DNA from: CAYPGJ01 sp050174775 | GTDB taxonomy: Bacteria; Planctomycetota; Phycisphaerae; Phycisphaerales; UBA1924 | Length of the DNA stretch: 64,000 nt | Direction: 5' to 3' | Assembly (NCBI GenBank): GCA_050174775.1 | Contig: JBFXJP010000001.1 | Coordinates: 806,001-870,000 of the forward strand | Shown: in pieces, positions 44,821 to 53,561 of the stretch | Numbering within the stretch: position 1 is the stretch's first letter | Layout: every line of letters starts with the position of its first letter | Made by a program: the position numbers and the translations under genes | Notes under the pieces: model-generated | Seen by the model: only the letters and a program-made list of their open reading frames with translations | Told to the model about the DNA's origin: nothing | The model's database searches: none

Positions 44821-45749
44821 GCGCAGGAGGCGGGTGGGCACTGGAGGCCGAGGGGCTGCGGCGCGTCTACCCGGGCGGGCGCGGACGCGAGGCGCGCGTG
44901 GCGCTCGACGGCGTGTCGTTCCGGGTGGAGCGCGGCGCCTGGTGCGCGCTGCTGGGGCCGAACGGGGCGGGAAAATCGACGCTCATGCGCATCCTCTGCA
45001 CGCTCGAACCTGCGCGCGAGGGGCGCGTTCGCGTGCTGGGCGCGGATCCGGCGGACGATGTGCGCGCCGTGCGCGAGCGCATCGGCGTGGTCTTCCAGAA
45101 ACCCGCCATGGACGGTCTGCTCAGCGTGCGCGAGAACCTCACCCTCCATGCCACGCTGCAGGGTGTCGCGGAACCGACACGCGCGGCCGAGGAAACCGCC
45201 CAGGCGCTCGGCGTGGCGGACCGGCTCCCCGACAAGCTCGGGACGCTGTCGGGAGGTCTGACGCGGCGCGTGGACCTGGCCCGTGCGCTCCTCCACTCCC
45301 CGGACCTTTTGCTGCTGGACGAGCCCACGACCGGGCTGGACCACGAGTCCCGGATGCGGTTCCTGGCGGACCTTGAGGCACGCAGAGAGGCAACGGGGAT
45401 GACTGTGGTGCTCAGCACCCACCTCATGGATGAGGCCGAGCGGGCCAGCCAGGTGATCCTGCTGAACGAAGGGCGGATCGTGGGGATGGGCGAGCCGGGG
45501 GCGCTGCGGAACGCCCTGGGCGGCGCAGTGGTGCGTGCACGGCGCGAGGCCGCCGAGGCGATGCGGGGCGTGGGGCTCGACGTGTCGTCGACGCCGGGCG
45601 GTGTGATGGGTGTGGCGTGCAACGGGGATATCGAGCAGGCCGTGGGCCGTCTTGCGAGCGCCGGTGTGGCGTTCGAGTTCGGTCCGCCGACTCTGGCGGA
45701 CGTGTACGTCTCGATGACGGGGCGTTCGCTCAACGGGGAGGCGGCGTGA
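44817..45749 (+). CDS. ABC-2 exporter ATP-binding protein
   Basis: 310 residues. Walker A is GPNGAGKST, the Q-loop is VVFQKPAMDG, the signature is TLSGGLTRRVDLARALL (LSGGL rather than LSGGQ), Walker B is LLLLDEPTTGLD, and the switch His is in STHLMDEAE. It is of the CcmA/DrrA/NodI type, with a C-terminal accessory region of about 75 residues. It starts with ATG overlapping the ctaB stop (ATGA), so translation is coupled. The context with heme O synthase and Sco suggests export linked to cytochrome oxidase assembly, as in the ctaB-ABC-Sco clusters of other bacteria; the substrate is unknown. Confidence 0.92.
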   Translation: MSAGGGWALEAEGLRRVYPGGRGREARVALDGVSFRVERGAWCALLGPNGAGKSTLMRILCTLEPAREGRVRVLGADPADDVRAVRERIGVVFQKPAMDGLLSVRENLTLHATLQGVAEPTRAAEETAQALGVADRLPDKLGTLSGGLTRRVDLARALLHSPDLLLLDEPTTGLDHESRMRFLADLEARREATGMTVVLSTHLMDEAERASQVILLNEGRIVGMGEPGALRNALGGAVVRARREAAEAMRGVGLDVSSTPGGVMGVACNGDIEQAVGRLASAGVAFEFGPPTLADVYVSMTGRSLNGEAA

Positions 45750-46516
45750 GCGGCGCGCGGGCACGTCCGAGCGGATCGCGCGCGATGGCTGCACTGCTGC
45801 GGCGCGAGATCGTTCGTCTGCTGCGCCAGCCCAGCCGCGTCATCGGCACGTTCGGCGCGCCGGCGTTGCTGTGGGTGTTTCTCGCCGCGGGTTTCGGGAG
45901 CGTGTTCGATCGTGCAGGGAACGGGGTCTCGTATGCGCTCTTCCTACTGCCGGGCATGGCCACGCTCGTCGCGATGTTCAGCGCGATCTTCTCCGCCATG
46001 TCGCTCATCGAGGATCGGCACGAGGGCGTGCTACAGGGCGCGTTGGTGAGCGCGGCGCCCGGATGGAGTGTTGTGGGCGCAAAGGCCCTGGGCGCGTCGG
46101 TGGTCGCGGGCGCACAGGCCGCGGTCGTCCTGCTCGGCGCACCGCTCGTGGATAGTCGCGTCGGGATGGCGGGCGTGCTCTGTGGCGTGCTCGCGTGCGT
46201 GCTGGCCGCGGCGGGAGTCGCGGGGCTCGGTCTGGCCGCGGCGTGGAAGGTGGACAGCTCGCAGGGGTTCCACGGCGTGATGAACGTGGTGCTCATGCCG
46301 ATGTGGCTGCTGAGCGGCGCGTTCTTCCCTGCGGAGAGTTCGGCGCGTTGGATGTCGTGGTTGATGGCTCTCAACCCGCTCCGTTGGAGCACGGACGCGA
46401 TCCGCGGCGCGCTCGTGGGGGAGTATCGCGCGTTGCCCTGGCTCGGCTCATTCGTGTTCGCGGGCGCCATGCTCGGGCTGGCCTGCTGGGCCATGGGTCG
46501 TGCGCAGAGGAGGTAG
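45746..46516 (+). CDS. ABC-2 exporter permease
   Basis: 256 residues from the GTG at 45746, which overlaps the previous stop (GTGA) and has GGGGAGG upstream; an internal ATG at 45785 is the alternative. It has six membrane helices. Segments LWVFLAAGFGSVF, SYALFLLPGMATLVAMFSAIFS, SAMSLIEDRHEGVLQGALVSAA and MPMWLLSGAFFPAES with ALNPLRWSTDAIR are typical of the NodJ/DrrB-type permease. It is the transport partner of the preceding ATPase. Confidence 0.9.
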   Translation: MSGARARPSGSRAMAALLRREIVRLLRQPSRVIGTFGAPALLWVFLAAGFGSVFDRAGNGVSYALFLLPGMATLVAMFSAIFSAMSLIEDRHEGVLQGALVSAAPGWSVVGAKALGASVVAGAQAAVVLLGAPLVDSRVGMAGVLCGVLACVLAAAGVAGLGLAAAWKVDSSQGFHGVMNVVLMPMWLLSGAFFPAESSARWMSWLMALNPLRWSTDAIRGALVGEYRALPWLGSFVFAGAMLGLACWAMGRAQRR

Positions 46517-46519
46517 ACA

Positions 46520-47233
46520 GTGACGGATCGATCGCGCGGCAAGGGACGACTCTGGATCACGCTCCTGCTGGTGGGCGCCGCGGTCACCGCGGGCGCAACG
46601 TACGTGCTCGCGATCCGCTCAGGGCTCGAGCGCCGGGAAGCGCGCCTGGCGATCACCCCGGACAAGGGGCTTGAGGCGCTCGCGATGACGCCGTTCGTGA
46701 TGCGCGATCAGGACGGGCGCGAGGTGCGCCGGGACGACCTGCTCGGCCACATCGTCGTCTTCGATTTCCTCTTCACCAACTGCCCGTTCATCTGCCCGCC
46801 GTTAAGCGCGAACATGCGCACGCTGCAGGAACAGCTCGCCGGTGTAGAGGGCGTGCTGCTCGTCAGCGTGTCGGTGGACCCCCGGCACGACACCCCCGAA
46901 ACGCTGCGTGCGTACGCGGACCGGCTGGGGGCGGACACGGCGCGCTGGTGGTTCCTCACTGGCGAGTTCGAGGAGGCGCGCAGGCTGTCAGAGGAAGGCT
47001 TCAGCCTTGCGCTCACGATCGACGAGGAAACGAGGGTCCCGCTTGGAGGGGGGGAGACCATGGACAACGTCATCCACTCCGGGAAGTTCGTGATGGTCGG
47101 TCCGGATGGCCGGGTGGTCACAATGGTCTCCGGGCTGGAGGAGTCGGAGGTCGTGGCCCTGGGCGAGCGGATCCGCAAGGCGGCCCGGAAGCTGACGCAA
47201 AACGACACCAAACAGGACGAACACGCCCACTGA
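46520..47233 (+). CDS. Sco1/SenC-family copper chaperone
   Basis: 237 residues from the GTG at 46520, preceded by GAGGAGG. An N-terminal membrane anchor (residues 11-31) is followed by a thioredoxin-like domain with the Cu site CPFIC (C88, C92) and H186 in VIHSGKFVMV. SVSVDPRHDTPETLRAYADRLG is the conserved family core. It delivers copper to the CuA centre of cytochrome c oxidase subunit II. It ends the ctaB-ABC-Sco operon and is followed by a strong terminator. Confidence 0.93.
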   Translation: MTDRSRGKGRLWITLLLVGAAVTAGATYVLAIRSGLERREARLAITPDKGLEALAMTPFVMRDQDGREVRRDDLLGHIVVFDFLFTNCPFICPPLSANMRTLQEQLAGVEGVLLVSVSVDPRHDTPETLRAYADRLGADTARWWFLTGEFEEARRLSEEGFSLALTIDEETRVPLGGGETMDNVIHSGKFVMVGPDGRVVTMVSGLEESEVVALGERIRKAARKLTQNDTKQDEHAH

Positions 47234-47280
47234 ACGGGCCGTATCAGAAGAGCAGAAGCAGCAGTTCTCTCCTCCTCCAG

Positions 47281-47318
47281 CCCGGCCCCCTGTTGAAGCA
47301 GGGGGTCGGGCTTTTTTT
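47281..47318 (+). terminator. Intrinsic terminator of the ctaB operon
   Basis: CCCGGCCCCCTG-TTGAAG-CAGGGGGTCGGG (one G-T pair), then a run of seven T. Confidence 0.93.
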
Positions 47319-47378
47319 GGTTGCGCACGCGGAGGAATGCCGGTGCATCGGTGTGGCAAGCCTGTGGAATGTTTGCGG

Positions 47379-47406
47379 TTGCTTCGTGTGTCGCGCGTCC
47401 TAGAGT
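47379..47406 (+). promoter_or_regulatory. Candidate sigma70-type promoter of an orphan transcript
   Basis: TTGCTT (47379-47384), 16-bp spacer, TAGAGT (47401-47406). It would start RNA about 80 bp before the next terminator, with no reading frame in between. Confidence 0.5.
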
Positions 47407-47412
47407 CGCACA

Positions 47413-47492
47413 CGGAGGGGGGGACTTGTGGTTCCCCCGGACGGGGTAAAGACCTCCGGACGGTTACTCCTGGCCGTCCGGAGGTTTGTTTT
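47413..47492 (+). ncRNA. Candidate small RNA ahead of dnaA
   Basis: A promoter-like pair is followed by about 80 nt that end in a strong terminator hairpin, ACCTCCGGACGG / CCGTCCGGAGGT (47452-47485), and GTTTTT. An upstream GGGGG...CCCCC pairing (about 47417-47439) could form a second hairpin, and the single-stranded part contains ACGGGGTAAAG. No known RNA family is recognised. It could instead be a leader or attenuator ahead of dnaA. Confidence 0.4.
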
Positions 47493-47945
47493 TGGAGCCG
47501 CTGTGCGGGTCGGCGCGCGACGCGCGACGAACGCGTGCGGCATCGGCGCGGTTTTCAACGAGTTGTTCGCACGTTCCGACGGCCCGCGTGGATGAGAAAA
47601 AATTCGCGGTCACAAAGCCCGAGACACCAAGGGTTTTGGCGACAACGGCGCACCGCGGGGCTTGCAAGGGGTTGAGCGCTGCTTGCGCGTTCTTTACCTT
47701 CCGTCCTCGGTCATGGACTGACCGATCGAACGACTCTTCAGCCGGAACCGAAGACCCGGCCTCACACACGACGACACGAGCAGCGGCTCAGAAGCGCCCT
47801 CGGAGCGAGAGCGCAGCGCTGTGGTCGCGTCGGCGTGCGGGCCACCCTTCCCCGGCGTTGCGTTCGGGTTCGAAAGGACTCGAGATTGGCGAGCCGCGCG
47901 TGGGCGCGGCGCCGATGACGCGGCGCTCTAGGGAAGGAGTGTGCG
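47493..47945. other. Long region upstream of dnaA without a gene
   Basis: 453 bp. It contains an A-rich patch (GAGAAAAAATTCG near 47594), scattered inverted repeats (CGCGCGACGCGCG near 47515) and a GGAAGGAG ribosome-binding site for dnaA at its end. I found no consensus DnaA boxes (TTATCCACA) or clear AT-rich unwinding region, so an origin here is not supported by the motifs. Confidence 0.4.
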
Positions 47946-49367
47946 GTGCGAGGGACAGCAGCAAGCGGCGTGTGGCGGGTGGAAGCCCGTGTGCGTGAGG
48001 CCGTGGGCAGCGCGCGGTGGAAGAGGTACCTGGAGCCGGGGCAAACGGTGCGCTACGACGCGGGCACGCTCGACGTCGTCGCCCCCAGCGCCTGGGTCGC
48101 AGACTACCTGCAACGCCAGTTCGGCGAGGACATACGCAACGCCGCGCGGGAGGCCTCGGGCGACGCCGAGGTGCACGTGCGCTTCCGCGTGGAATCCTCC
48201 CTCGGTGATTCGGTCGCGGTCGATCCCATCGAGCATGCGCCCTCCCCCACTCCCGCGGCGCCGAGCGCACCGACCCATCACACGCGCCCCGCGCGGGCGA
48301 ACCCCGAGACATGGCGCCGCCTCGACGAGTTCGAGGTGGGCGAGACCAACCGCCTCGCCTTCGAGGTGGCACGACGCGTCGGCGCCGGCGTCGACATGGC
48401 GGGCATGAGCCCCCTCTTCCTGCACGGCTCGTGCGGCGTCGGCAAGACACACCTGCTCCAGGGCATCGCGCAGCAGCGCCGCGAGACGGGCGCGGGCACG
48501 CGCGTCCGCTACACCACCGGCGAAGCGTTCACCAACGGCTTCGTGCAGGCGCTCCAGGCCAACAAGCTCGAGGCCTTCCGGCGCGCCCACCGCGACATCG
48601 ACCTGCTCTGCGTCGATGACGTCCACTTCCTGGCGAACAAGACCGCGACACAGACCGAACTGCTGCACACCCTCGACGCCGCCATCTCCGGCGGCGCGCA
48701 GGTGGCCCTCGCGTCCGACGCGCACCCCCGGGAGATCGAGCGATTCGCCGAGCGGCTGATCTCCCGATTCCTCGGCGGGATGGTGGTGCGCGTCGAGACG
48801 CCCGACGAACCGACGCGCGAGCGCATCGCCCGCCGTCTGGCCGAGCGCCGAGGCCTCGTCCTCGAGTCCGGCGCCGCACGCTGCATCGTCGAGCGCTCCG
48901 GCGCCTCGGTGCGCGAGCTCGAAGGGGCGGTGGCCCGTGTCGAAGCGGTGCACCGCCTCCTCGGGGGCGGGAGCGGAGAGATCGGCGTCTCGAGCATCGA
49001 GCGCGCCCTCGGCGTCGTCCAGCCCGCGCGCGTCCGCCGGCCCGTCAGCGTCCGGGAGATCGCCGCACGGGTCTGCGCCCGGCTCGGCGTCGCGCCAGAA
49101 GACGTCTTCGGACGCAGCAAGCACCGGCGCGTCGTCCTCGCCCGCTCGCTCACGGCCTATCTCGCCCGCCAGATGACCACGCGATCCTTCCCCGAAATCG
49201 CGCGCGAGCTGAACCGTCCCAACCACTCCACCGTGGTCACCGCCGTCGGGCGGTACGCGCTCCAGGTCGAGCGCGACGAGACCGTGGACGGCGGTGAGTT
49301 GGGCCGGCTCAGCGCGCGCTCCCTCTCCGACACCCTCAAGCGCGAGGTGCTCGCCGCAGCCGACTGA
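47946..49367 (+). CDS. dnaA: Chromosomal replication initiator protein DnaA
   Basis: 473 residues, GTG start with GGAAGGAG upstream. Domain I (about 1-80) is diverged, and a Pro/Ala-rich linker (about 95-118) is domain II. The AAA+ domain has Walker A GSCGVGKTHL (161-170) with Cys at a position that is usually Val, Walker B LLCVDDVHFLANK (220-232), and an arginine-finger region in SRFLGGMVVRVETPDEPTRE. The box-binding domain IV is present: MTTRSFPEIARELNRPNHSTVVTAVGR, with PNHSTV instead of the common RDHTTV. It unwinds the replication origin. It lies away from dnaN, rpmH and gyrB, so this is a relocated single dnaA or one of two copies. Confidence 0.93.
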   Translation: MRGTAASGVWRVEARVREAVGSARWKRYLEPGQTVRYDAGTLDVVAPSAWVADYLQRQFGEDIRNAAREASGDAEVHVRFRVESSLGDSVAVDPIEHAPSPTPAAPSAPTHHTRPARANPETWRRLDEFEVGETNRLAFEVARRVGAGVDMAGMSPLFLHGSCGVGKTHLLQGIAQQRRETGAGTRVRYTTGEAFTNGFVQALQANKLEAFRRAHRDIDLLCVDDVHFLANKTATQTELLHTLDAAISGGAQVALASDAHPREIERFAERLISRFLGGMVVRVETPDEPTRERIARRLAERRGLVLESGAARCIVERSGASVRELEGAVARVEAVHRLLGGGSGEIGVSSIERALGVVQPARVRRPVSVREIAARVCARLGVAPEDVFGRSKHRRVVLARSLTAYLARQMTTRSFPEIARELNRPNHSTVVTAVGRYALQVERDETVDGGELGRLSARSLSDTLKREVLAAAD

Positions 49368-49394
49368 GCCCCGTGTCTCTCGCGGTCTCCTCCG

Positions 49395-49441
49395 CGGCCG
49401 CCGCTCCGATAGGACGTTGGGGCGGCGGCCGTTCTCGTTTT
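49395..49441 (+). terminator. Intrinsic terminator after dnaA
   Basis: CGGCCGCCGCTCC / GGGGCGGCGGCCG with an 11-nt loop, then TTCTCGTTTT. Confidence 0.82.
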
Positions 49442-49514
49442 GAACGCCCCTTCCCGTTCGGGAGGTAGATGGGTGTGGAACCGAGCGCCGCGCCGAGGCG
49501 GATACAGTGGCGCC

Positions 49515-51002
49515 GTGAAGACACGAAACACCCGATCCATCGTGCTCTGGCTGGCCGCAGTTCTCGCCCTCTGCAGCGCCAATGCCCTCGCCGACGCCCG
49601 CGCACTGACCGACTGGCTGCGCTCCCAGATGTGGGCCTCCGGCGTGGTCGACGACGTCGCCCTCAGCGCCCTCCGGGAACTCCGCGACCCCCGACTCCGC
49701 CCGCTCTTCGCGACCCAGGCCACGAGCGACAACCCGGGCCGGCGCATCATCGGCATGCTCGCGCTCGCCGAGCTCGAGTCCCCCGCGCGCCTCGACCCGC
49801 TCATGCTCAAGAACGCCTCGTCCGACCCCGAGCGCCTCGAGATCATCCGCCAGGGCGCCGATCGCGGCATCCTCACCACCGACGATGAGCGCGTGATGCT
49901 CGACTCCGTCTCCGCGGGAACCGCCGTCGAGGCATGGCTCGCGCTCCGCGCAGCCGGCCGCGCAGAGCCCGTCGACAACGCCCGCGCCCAGCGACTCGCG
50001 GGAGACCCCGCGCTCGCCATCGCCGGCGCCGGCGCGCTCCTGCTCACGGCCAACGGCGACGCTGACAAGGCCCAGCCCGTCTTCGCCGCCATCCTCAAGG
50101 ATCAGTCCGACTCCGGGCGCGCCCGCATCGCCGATCTGCTCCGCACCGCTGCGCGCAACTCCATCCGCCCCGCCTCCGCCTTCGCCGCCGACGTCCTGAA
50201 GACCGCGCCCGGCGACGACGCCCTCGCCGCCGAGGCCATCGGCGCGCTCCTCGCCCTCGAACCCGATCGCGGCGCCAAGGAGTGGATCAAACGCTACGAC
50301 GCCTCCAAGAACGATCTCGCCAACAAGATCCGCCTCGGCCTCGTCGCGCTCGAGTACGCGCGCGCCAAGCACGACGCCGTCCACAAGAAGCTCTCCACCG
50401 ACAAGAACAGCCCGCTCCTCCGCGCGTTCGGCGAGGTCATCAAGACCCGTGGGGCGCCGACCAACGGCGCCGCGCTCGCCCTCCTCGCGCGCGAGCGTCA
50501 CACCCCGAGCCTCGCCTGGATCGTCTTCAGCGCCGAGCGCGACGCCTCCGCCGTGTGGCTCGACGCCCTCGACGCGGCATCTACGCTCGACGCGCGCGAC
50601 AACCGCCTCCCCGCCACCGCGCTCGAGCTGAGCATCCGCGCCGCCTCCCTGCTCTTTGAACGGGACTCCACCCGCGCGCACGCCGCGCTCGACCGCGCCG
50701 TCTCCTCCAACGAGCCACGGGCCGTGGCCGCCGTCCTGCTCGGCGCCCTCCGCGCTCGCGCCGGCTCGCAGGGCGTGGGCGAGCGGAGCGAAGGCTGGCC
50801 CGACGCCGAGACCGGCGCCCTCGCCACGATCCTGCGTGCCCGGGACACCACCTCACCCGACCCCGCCCTGGCGGAGCGGCTGGAACGCGTGGCGTTCGGC
50901 TGGGGCGGCGTCTCCCGCGGGCGACGCGTCCAGGCCGCCTGGCTGGGCCTGGTCCACCTGGGCCGCGAACGGGCCGCCCTGGCCGAGCTGCTGGCCCGCT
51001 GA
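49515..51002 (+). CDS. Exported alpha-helical repeat protein of unknown function
   Basis: 495 residues from the GTG at 49515, which gives a signal peptide (VKTRNTRSIVLWLAAVLALCSANALA). The mature part is Ala/Leu/Arg/Asp-rich helices with the periodicity of HEAT/Armadillo-like repeats (DARALTDWLRSQM ... ALSALRELRDPRLRPLFATQA ... GMLALAELESPARLDPLM). No catalytic motif is seen. It probably sits in the periplasm as a scaffold, alone between dnaA and an aminotransferase gene. Confidence 0.6.
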   Translation: MKTRNTRSIVLWLAAVLALCSANALADARALTDWLRSQMWASGVVDDVALSALRELRDPRLRPLFATQATSDNPGRRIIGMLALAELESPARLDPLMLKNASSDPERLEIIRQGADRGILTTDDERVMLDSVSAGTAVEAWLALRAAGRAEPVDNARAQRLAGDPALAIAGAGALLLTANGDADKAQPVFAAILKDQSDSGRARIADLLRTAARNSIRPASAFAADVLKTAPGDDALAAEAIGALLALEPDRGAKEWIKRYDASKNDLANKIRLGLVALEYARAKHDAVHKKLSTDKNSPLLRAFGEVIKTRGAPTNGAALALLARERHTPSLAWIVFSAERDASAVWLDALDAASTLDARDNRLPATALELSIRAASLLFERDSTRAHAALDRAVSSNEPRAVAAVLLGALRARAGSQGVGERSEGWPDAETGALATILRARDTTSPDPALAERLERVAFGWGGVSRGRRVQAAWLGLVHLGRERAALAELLAR

Positions 51003-51114
51003 ACTCACGGAAGCCTGTGGCGCGGCGGGCGCATCGGACCGATAAGAATGATCGACGATCCGCCGCGCGACGACGCGCCGCGCGAATCGTCCAGGCACGG
51101 ACGGAGCCAGCACG

Positions 51115-52263
51115 TTGGAGATCCCTCTCAGCAACCCCGACATCACCGAACTCGAGATCGAGCGCGTCACGCGCGTGCTCCGCTCAGGACGCCTCTCCAT
51201 CGGGCCCGTCGTCGAGGAGTTCGAATCGCAGGTCGCGCGCGCCACAGGGCGCCGGCACGCCGTGGCCTGCTCCAGCGGCACCGCCGGCCTCCACATGATC
51301 ATGCTCTCCCTGGGCATCGGCCCGGGCGACGAGGTCATCACCACCCCCTTCTCCTTCATCGCCTCCTCCAACTGCATCCTCTTCGTCGGCGCCACACCCG
51401 TCTTCGTCGACATCGACCCCGTCTCACTCAACATGGACCCCAAGGCCGTCGAGGCCGCCATCACCCCCCGCACGCGCGCCATCGTCGCCGTCGAAGCCTT
51501 CGGCAACCCGACGCACATGGACGAATACCGGCGCATCGCCGCGCGCCACGAGATCACCCTCATCGAGGACTCCTGCGAGGGCCTGGGCACCACCTGGCGA
51601 GACCGCCCCGTCGGCGCCTTCGGGCGCGCGGGCGTCTTCGGCTTCTACCCCAACAAGCAGATCACCACCGGCGAGGGCGGCATGGTCGTCACCGACGATG
51701 ACCGGCTCGCCGATCTCTGCCGCTCGCTCCGCAACCAGGGCCGAGCCATCAACCCCACCGGCTCCACCGGTGCCTGGCTCGCGCACGAACGACTGGGCTA
51801 CAACTTTCGTCTCCCCGAGATCAACGCGGCTCTCGGCTGCGCCCAGATGGCCCGCCTCTCCGAGATCGTCACGCTCCGCCAACGCGTGGCGGACCGCTAC
51901 CTCCGCAGGCTGATGGACCACCACGACATCATCCTCCCCACCATCTGTGAGGAGACGAGGATGTCATGGTTCGTCTTCGTGATCCGCCTCACCGACCGGT
52001 ACACCGAAGCGGAGCGCGACCGCATCATCGCGGGCATGCGACGCCACGATGTCGGCAGCGCCAACTACTTCCCCTGCATCCATCTCCAGCCGTTCTACCG
52101 CGAGCGCTTCGGCTTCAAGCCGGGCGCCTTCCCCATCGCCGAGCGCGTCTCCTCGCGCACCATCGCGCTGCCGTTCTTCAACCGGCTCAGCGAGGCCGAT
52201 CAGGACCACGTCGTCCGCACGCTCGACCTCATGATCTCGCGCGAGAACCTCTCCCGGAACTGA
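51115..52263 (+). CDS. DegT/DnrJ/EryC1/StrS-family PLP-dependent aminotransferase
   Basis: 382 residues; the TTG at 51115 (MEIPLSNPDITELEIERV) gives the conserved family start. The PLP lysine K181 is in FGFYPNKQITTGEGGMVVT, the phosphate and ring contacts are in CSSGTAGLH (52-60) and IEDSCEGLG (150-158), and RLPEINAALGCAQ is diagnostic. These enzymes aminate nucleotide-linked keto-sugars for surface polysaccharide or glycan synthesis. No sugar-nucleotide genes adjoin, so the sugar is unknown. Confidence 0.92.
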   Translation: MEIPLSNPDITELEIERVTRVLRSGRLSIGPVVEEFESQVARATGRRHAVACSSGTAGLHMIMLSLGIGPGDEVITTPFSFIASSNCILFVGATPVFVDIDPVSLNMDPKAVEAAITPRTRAIVAVEAFGNPTHMDEYRRIAARHEITLIEDSCEGLGTTWRDRPVGAFGRAGVFGFYPNKQITTGEGGMVVTDDDRLADLCRSLRNQGRAINPTGSTGAWLAHERLGYNFRLPEINAALGCAQMARLSEIVTLRQRVADRYLRRLMDHHDIILPTICEETRMSWFVFVIRLTDRYTEAERDRIIAGMRRHDVGSANYFPCIHLQPFYRERFGFKPGAFPIAERVSSRTIALPFFNRLSEADQDHVVRTLDLMISRENLSRN

Positions 52264-52268
52264 TCCGC

Positions 52269-53207
52269 TCACTGCTGCTGCGACGGATCGACCGGCCAGC
52301 CCGGCTCCGGCAGGAACGTGTACTCGTCCGTCGTGTTCAGGTGCTCGCGCACCATCGGGTCGTTGTCCGGGTCCGGCTTCGGCACCGCAAGGCGCGACCC
52401 CACGTGCAGATCGACGAACAGCAGATTCGTGCGCACCTCCTTGGGGAAGTGCCACTGGACCTTGCGATCTCCACCACGATCGTAGTTGTAGATCGCCTGC
52501 TCCCCGATCACCCACGTCCGCCCCGGGCTCGCCACGTCCGGCATCCGACCGTCGCGCGGGCGAGTCCCGTTCTCGAAGAGCGGCACCAGCGTCGGGATCT
52601 CCGGCACAAACCCCTTGCCCCCTGCCCCGATCGGGTCCAGCACGTGATCGTTCAGGATGTACGAGTTCCCGAGCAGCTCGTACGCGGAGTCGCGCGCATC
52701 CGCCAACAGCTCCGCCATGCCCTTCATCTCGAAGATCTCGTTCTCCACTCCCTGATCCGCAGGGCAATGGACCACCGGGATGCTGTACTTCTCATCCGCG
52801 TGCAGCCCCACCTGCGACGCGTCCGTCGGCGGAGACTTGAGCCCCAGGTACGCGTTCAGCGGACGACGCTCCACCCCGATCGTGTTCATCCCGTAGAACG
52901 GCAGGTCCCCCGCAACGCCCGCGTACAACTGCCCGATGTGGATCGCGCTCGGAGAAGGAGCCAGCGGCGCAGGGTCGGGCGACCCCGGGTCGATCCACAC
53001 CTGCGGCAACCGCTCATCATGATCGGTCAGGTACGAACGCAGCGCCGCGCCCTGCGACTTCAGGTTCGCCGCGCACACCGCGGACCGCGCGGATCGGCGC
53101 GCAGCCCCCAGCGACGGAACGACGATCGCCGCAACGACCCCGATGATCGCCACGACAACCAGCATCTCGATGAGCGTGAACGCCCTGCGGTCTGTCCTCG
53201 ACAACAC
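52269..53207 (-). CDS. Prepilin-type protein with N-methylation/cleavage signal (DUF1559-like, divergent)
   Basis: 312 residues from the GTG at 53207, with AGGAG upstream. The N-terminus RAFTLIEMLVVVAIIGVVAAIVVPSL is the class III prepilin signal: cleavage before F, then Glu at position 5. A globular C-terminal domain follows (VCAANLKSQGAALRSYLTDHDERLP ..., LFVDLHVGSR late), characteristic of the secreted planctomycete family (H-X9-DG/DLHVG type). It is exported by a type II or type IV pilus machinery; the pilin peptidase is not in the window. It converges with the aminotransferase gene, 5 bp apart. Confidence 0.85.
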   Translation of the reverse strand: MLSRTDRRAFTLIEMLVVVAIIGVVAAIVVPSLGAARRSARSAVCAANLKSQGAALRSYLTDHDERLPQVWIDPGSPDPAPLAPSPSAIHIGQLYAGVAGDLPFYGMNTIGVERRPLNAYLGLKSPPTDASQVGLHADEKYSIPVVHCPADQGVENEIFEMKGMAELLADARDSAYELLGNSYILNDHVLDPIGAGGKGFVPEIPTLVPLFENGTRPRDGRMPDVASPGRTWVIGEQAIYNYDRGGDRKVQWHFPKEVRTNLLFVDLHVGSRLAVPKPDPDNDPMVREHLNTTDEYTFLPEPGWPVDPSQQQ

Positions 53208-53298
53208 TGTGCTCCTGCTACCCGGGCGTGCCAGCCCGGCCGGTGCGCGCGGCCACGACCTGCGGTTCAGATCGAGGCCCCGATTGTAGGGAGAAAAG

Positions 53299-53381
53299 TG
53301 GGGGCGGCTGGATTCGAACCAGCGAAGGCGTTAGCCAACAGATTTACAGTCTGTCCCCTTTGTCCACTCGGGCACACCCCC
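53299..53381 (-). tRNA. tRNA-Tyr (GTA)
   Basis: 83 nt on the minus strand, class II with a long variable arm. Acceptor GGGGGTG with CGCCCCC (one T-G pair), D-arm CCCGAGTGG..., anticodon loop CTGTAAA (anticodon GTA), and T-arm GCTGGTTCGAATCCAGC. CCA is not encoded. Confidence 0.93.
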
Positions 53382-53450
53382 TCCGGAAATGTGGGACGCG
53401 GAGCATAGAGGAGGTTCCCCCGCTCTTCAACACCACCGACAAACCCACAA

Positions 53451-53523
53451 AGCCGCCGACAGGAATCGAACCTGCAACCTGAGCTTTACAAAAGCTCTGC
53501 TCTGCCAGTTGAGCTACGGCGGC
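53451..53523 (-). tRNA. tRNA-Thr (TGT)
   Basis: 73 nt on the minus strand. Acceptor GCCGCCG with CGGCGGC, anticodon stem GAGCT-TTTGTAA-AGCTC (anticodon TGT), T-arm GCAGGTTCGATTCCTGT. It lies 69 bp upstream of tRNA-Tyr, so they are probably cotranscribed; a minus-strand TATCCT (53536-53541) may be the -10 element. Confidence 0.92.
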
Positions 53524-53561
53524 CTCGCAGAACGCAGGATAGCACCCCGCCGCCGCCGTTC

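Noticed and set aside
47493..47945. Replication origin next to dnaA
   Set aside because: No consensus DnaA boxes or AT-rich unwinding element were seen, and the strand-composition change has the wrong sign for an origin.
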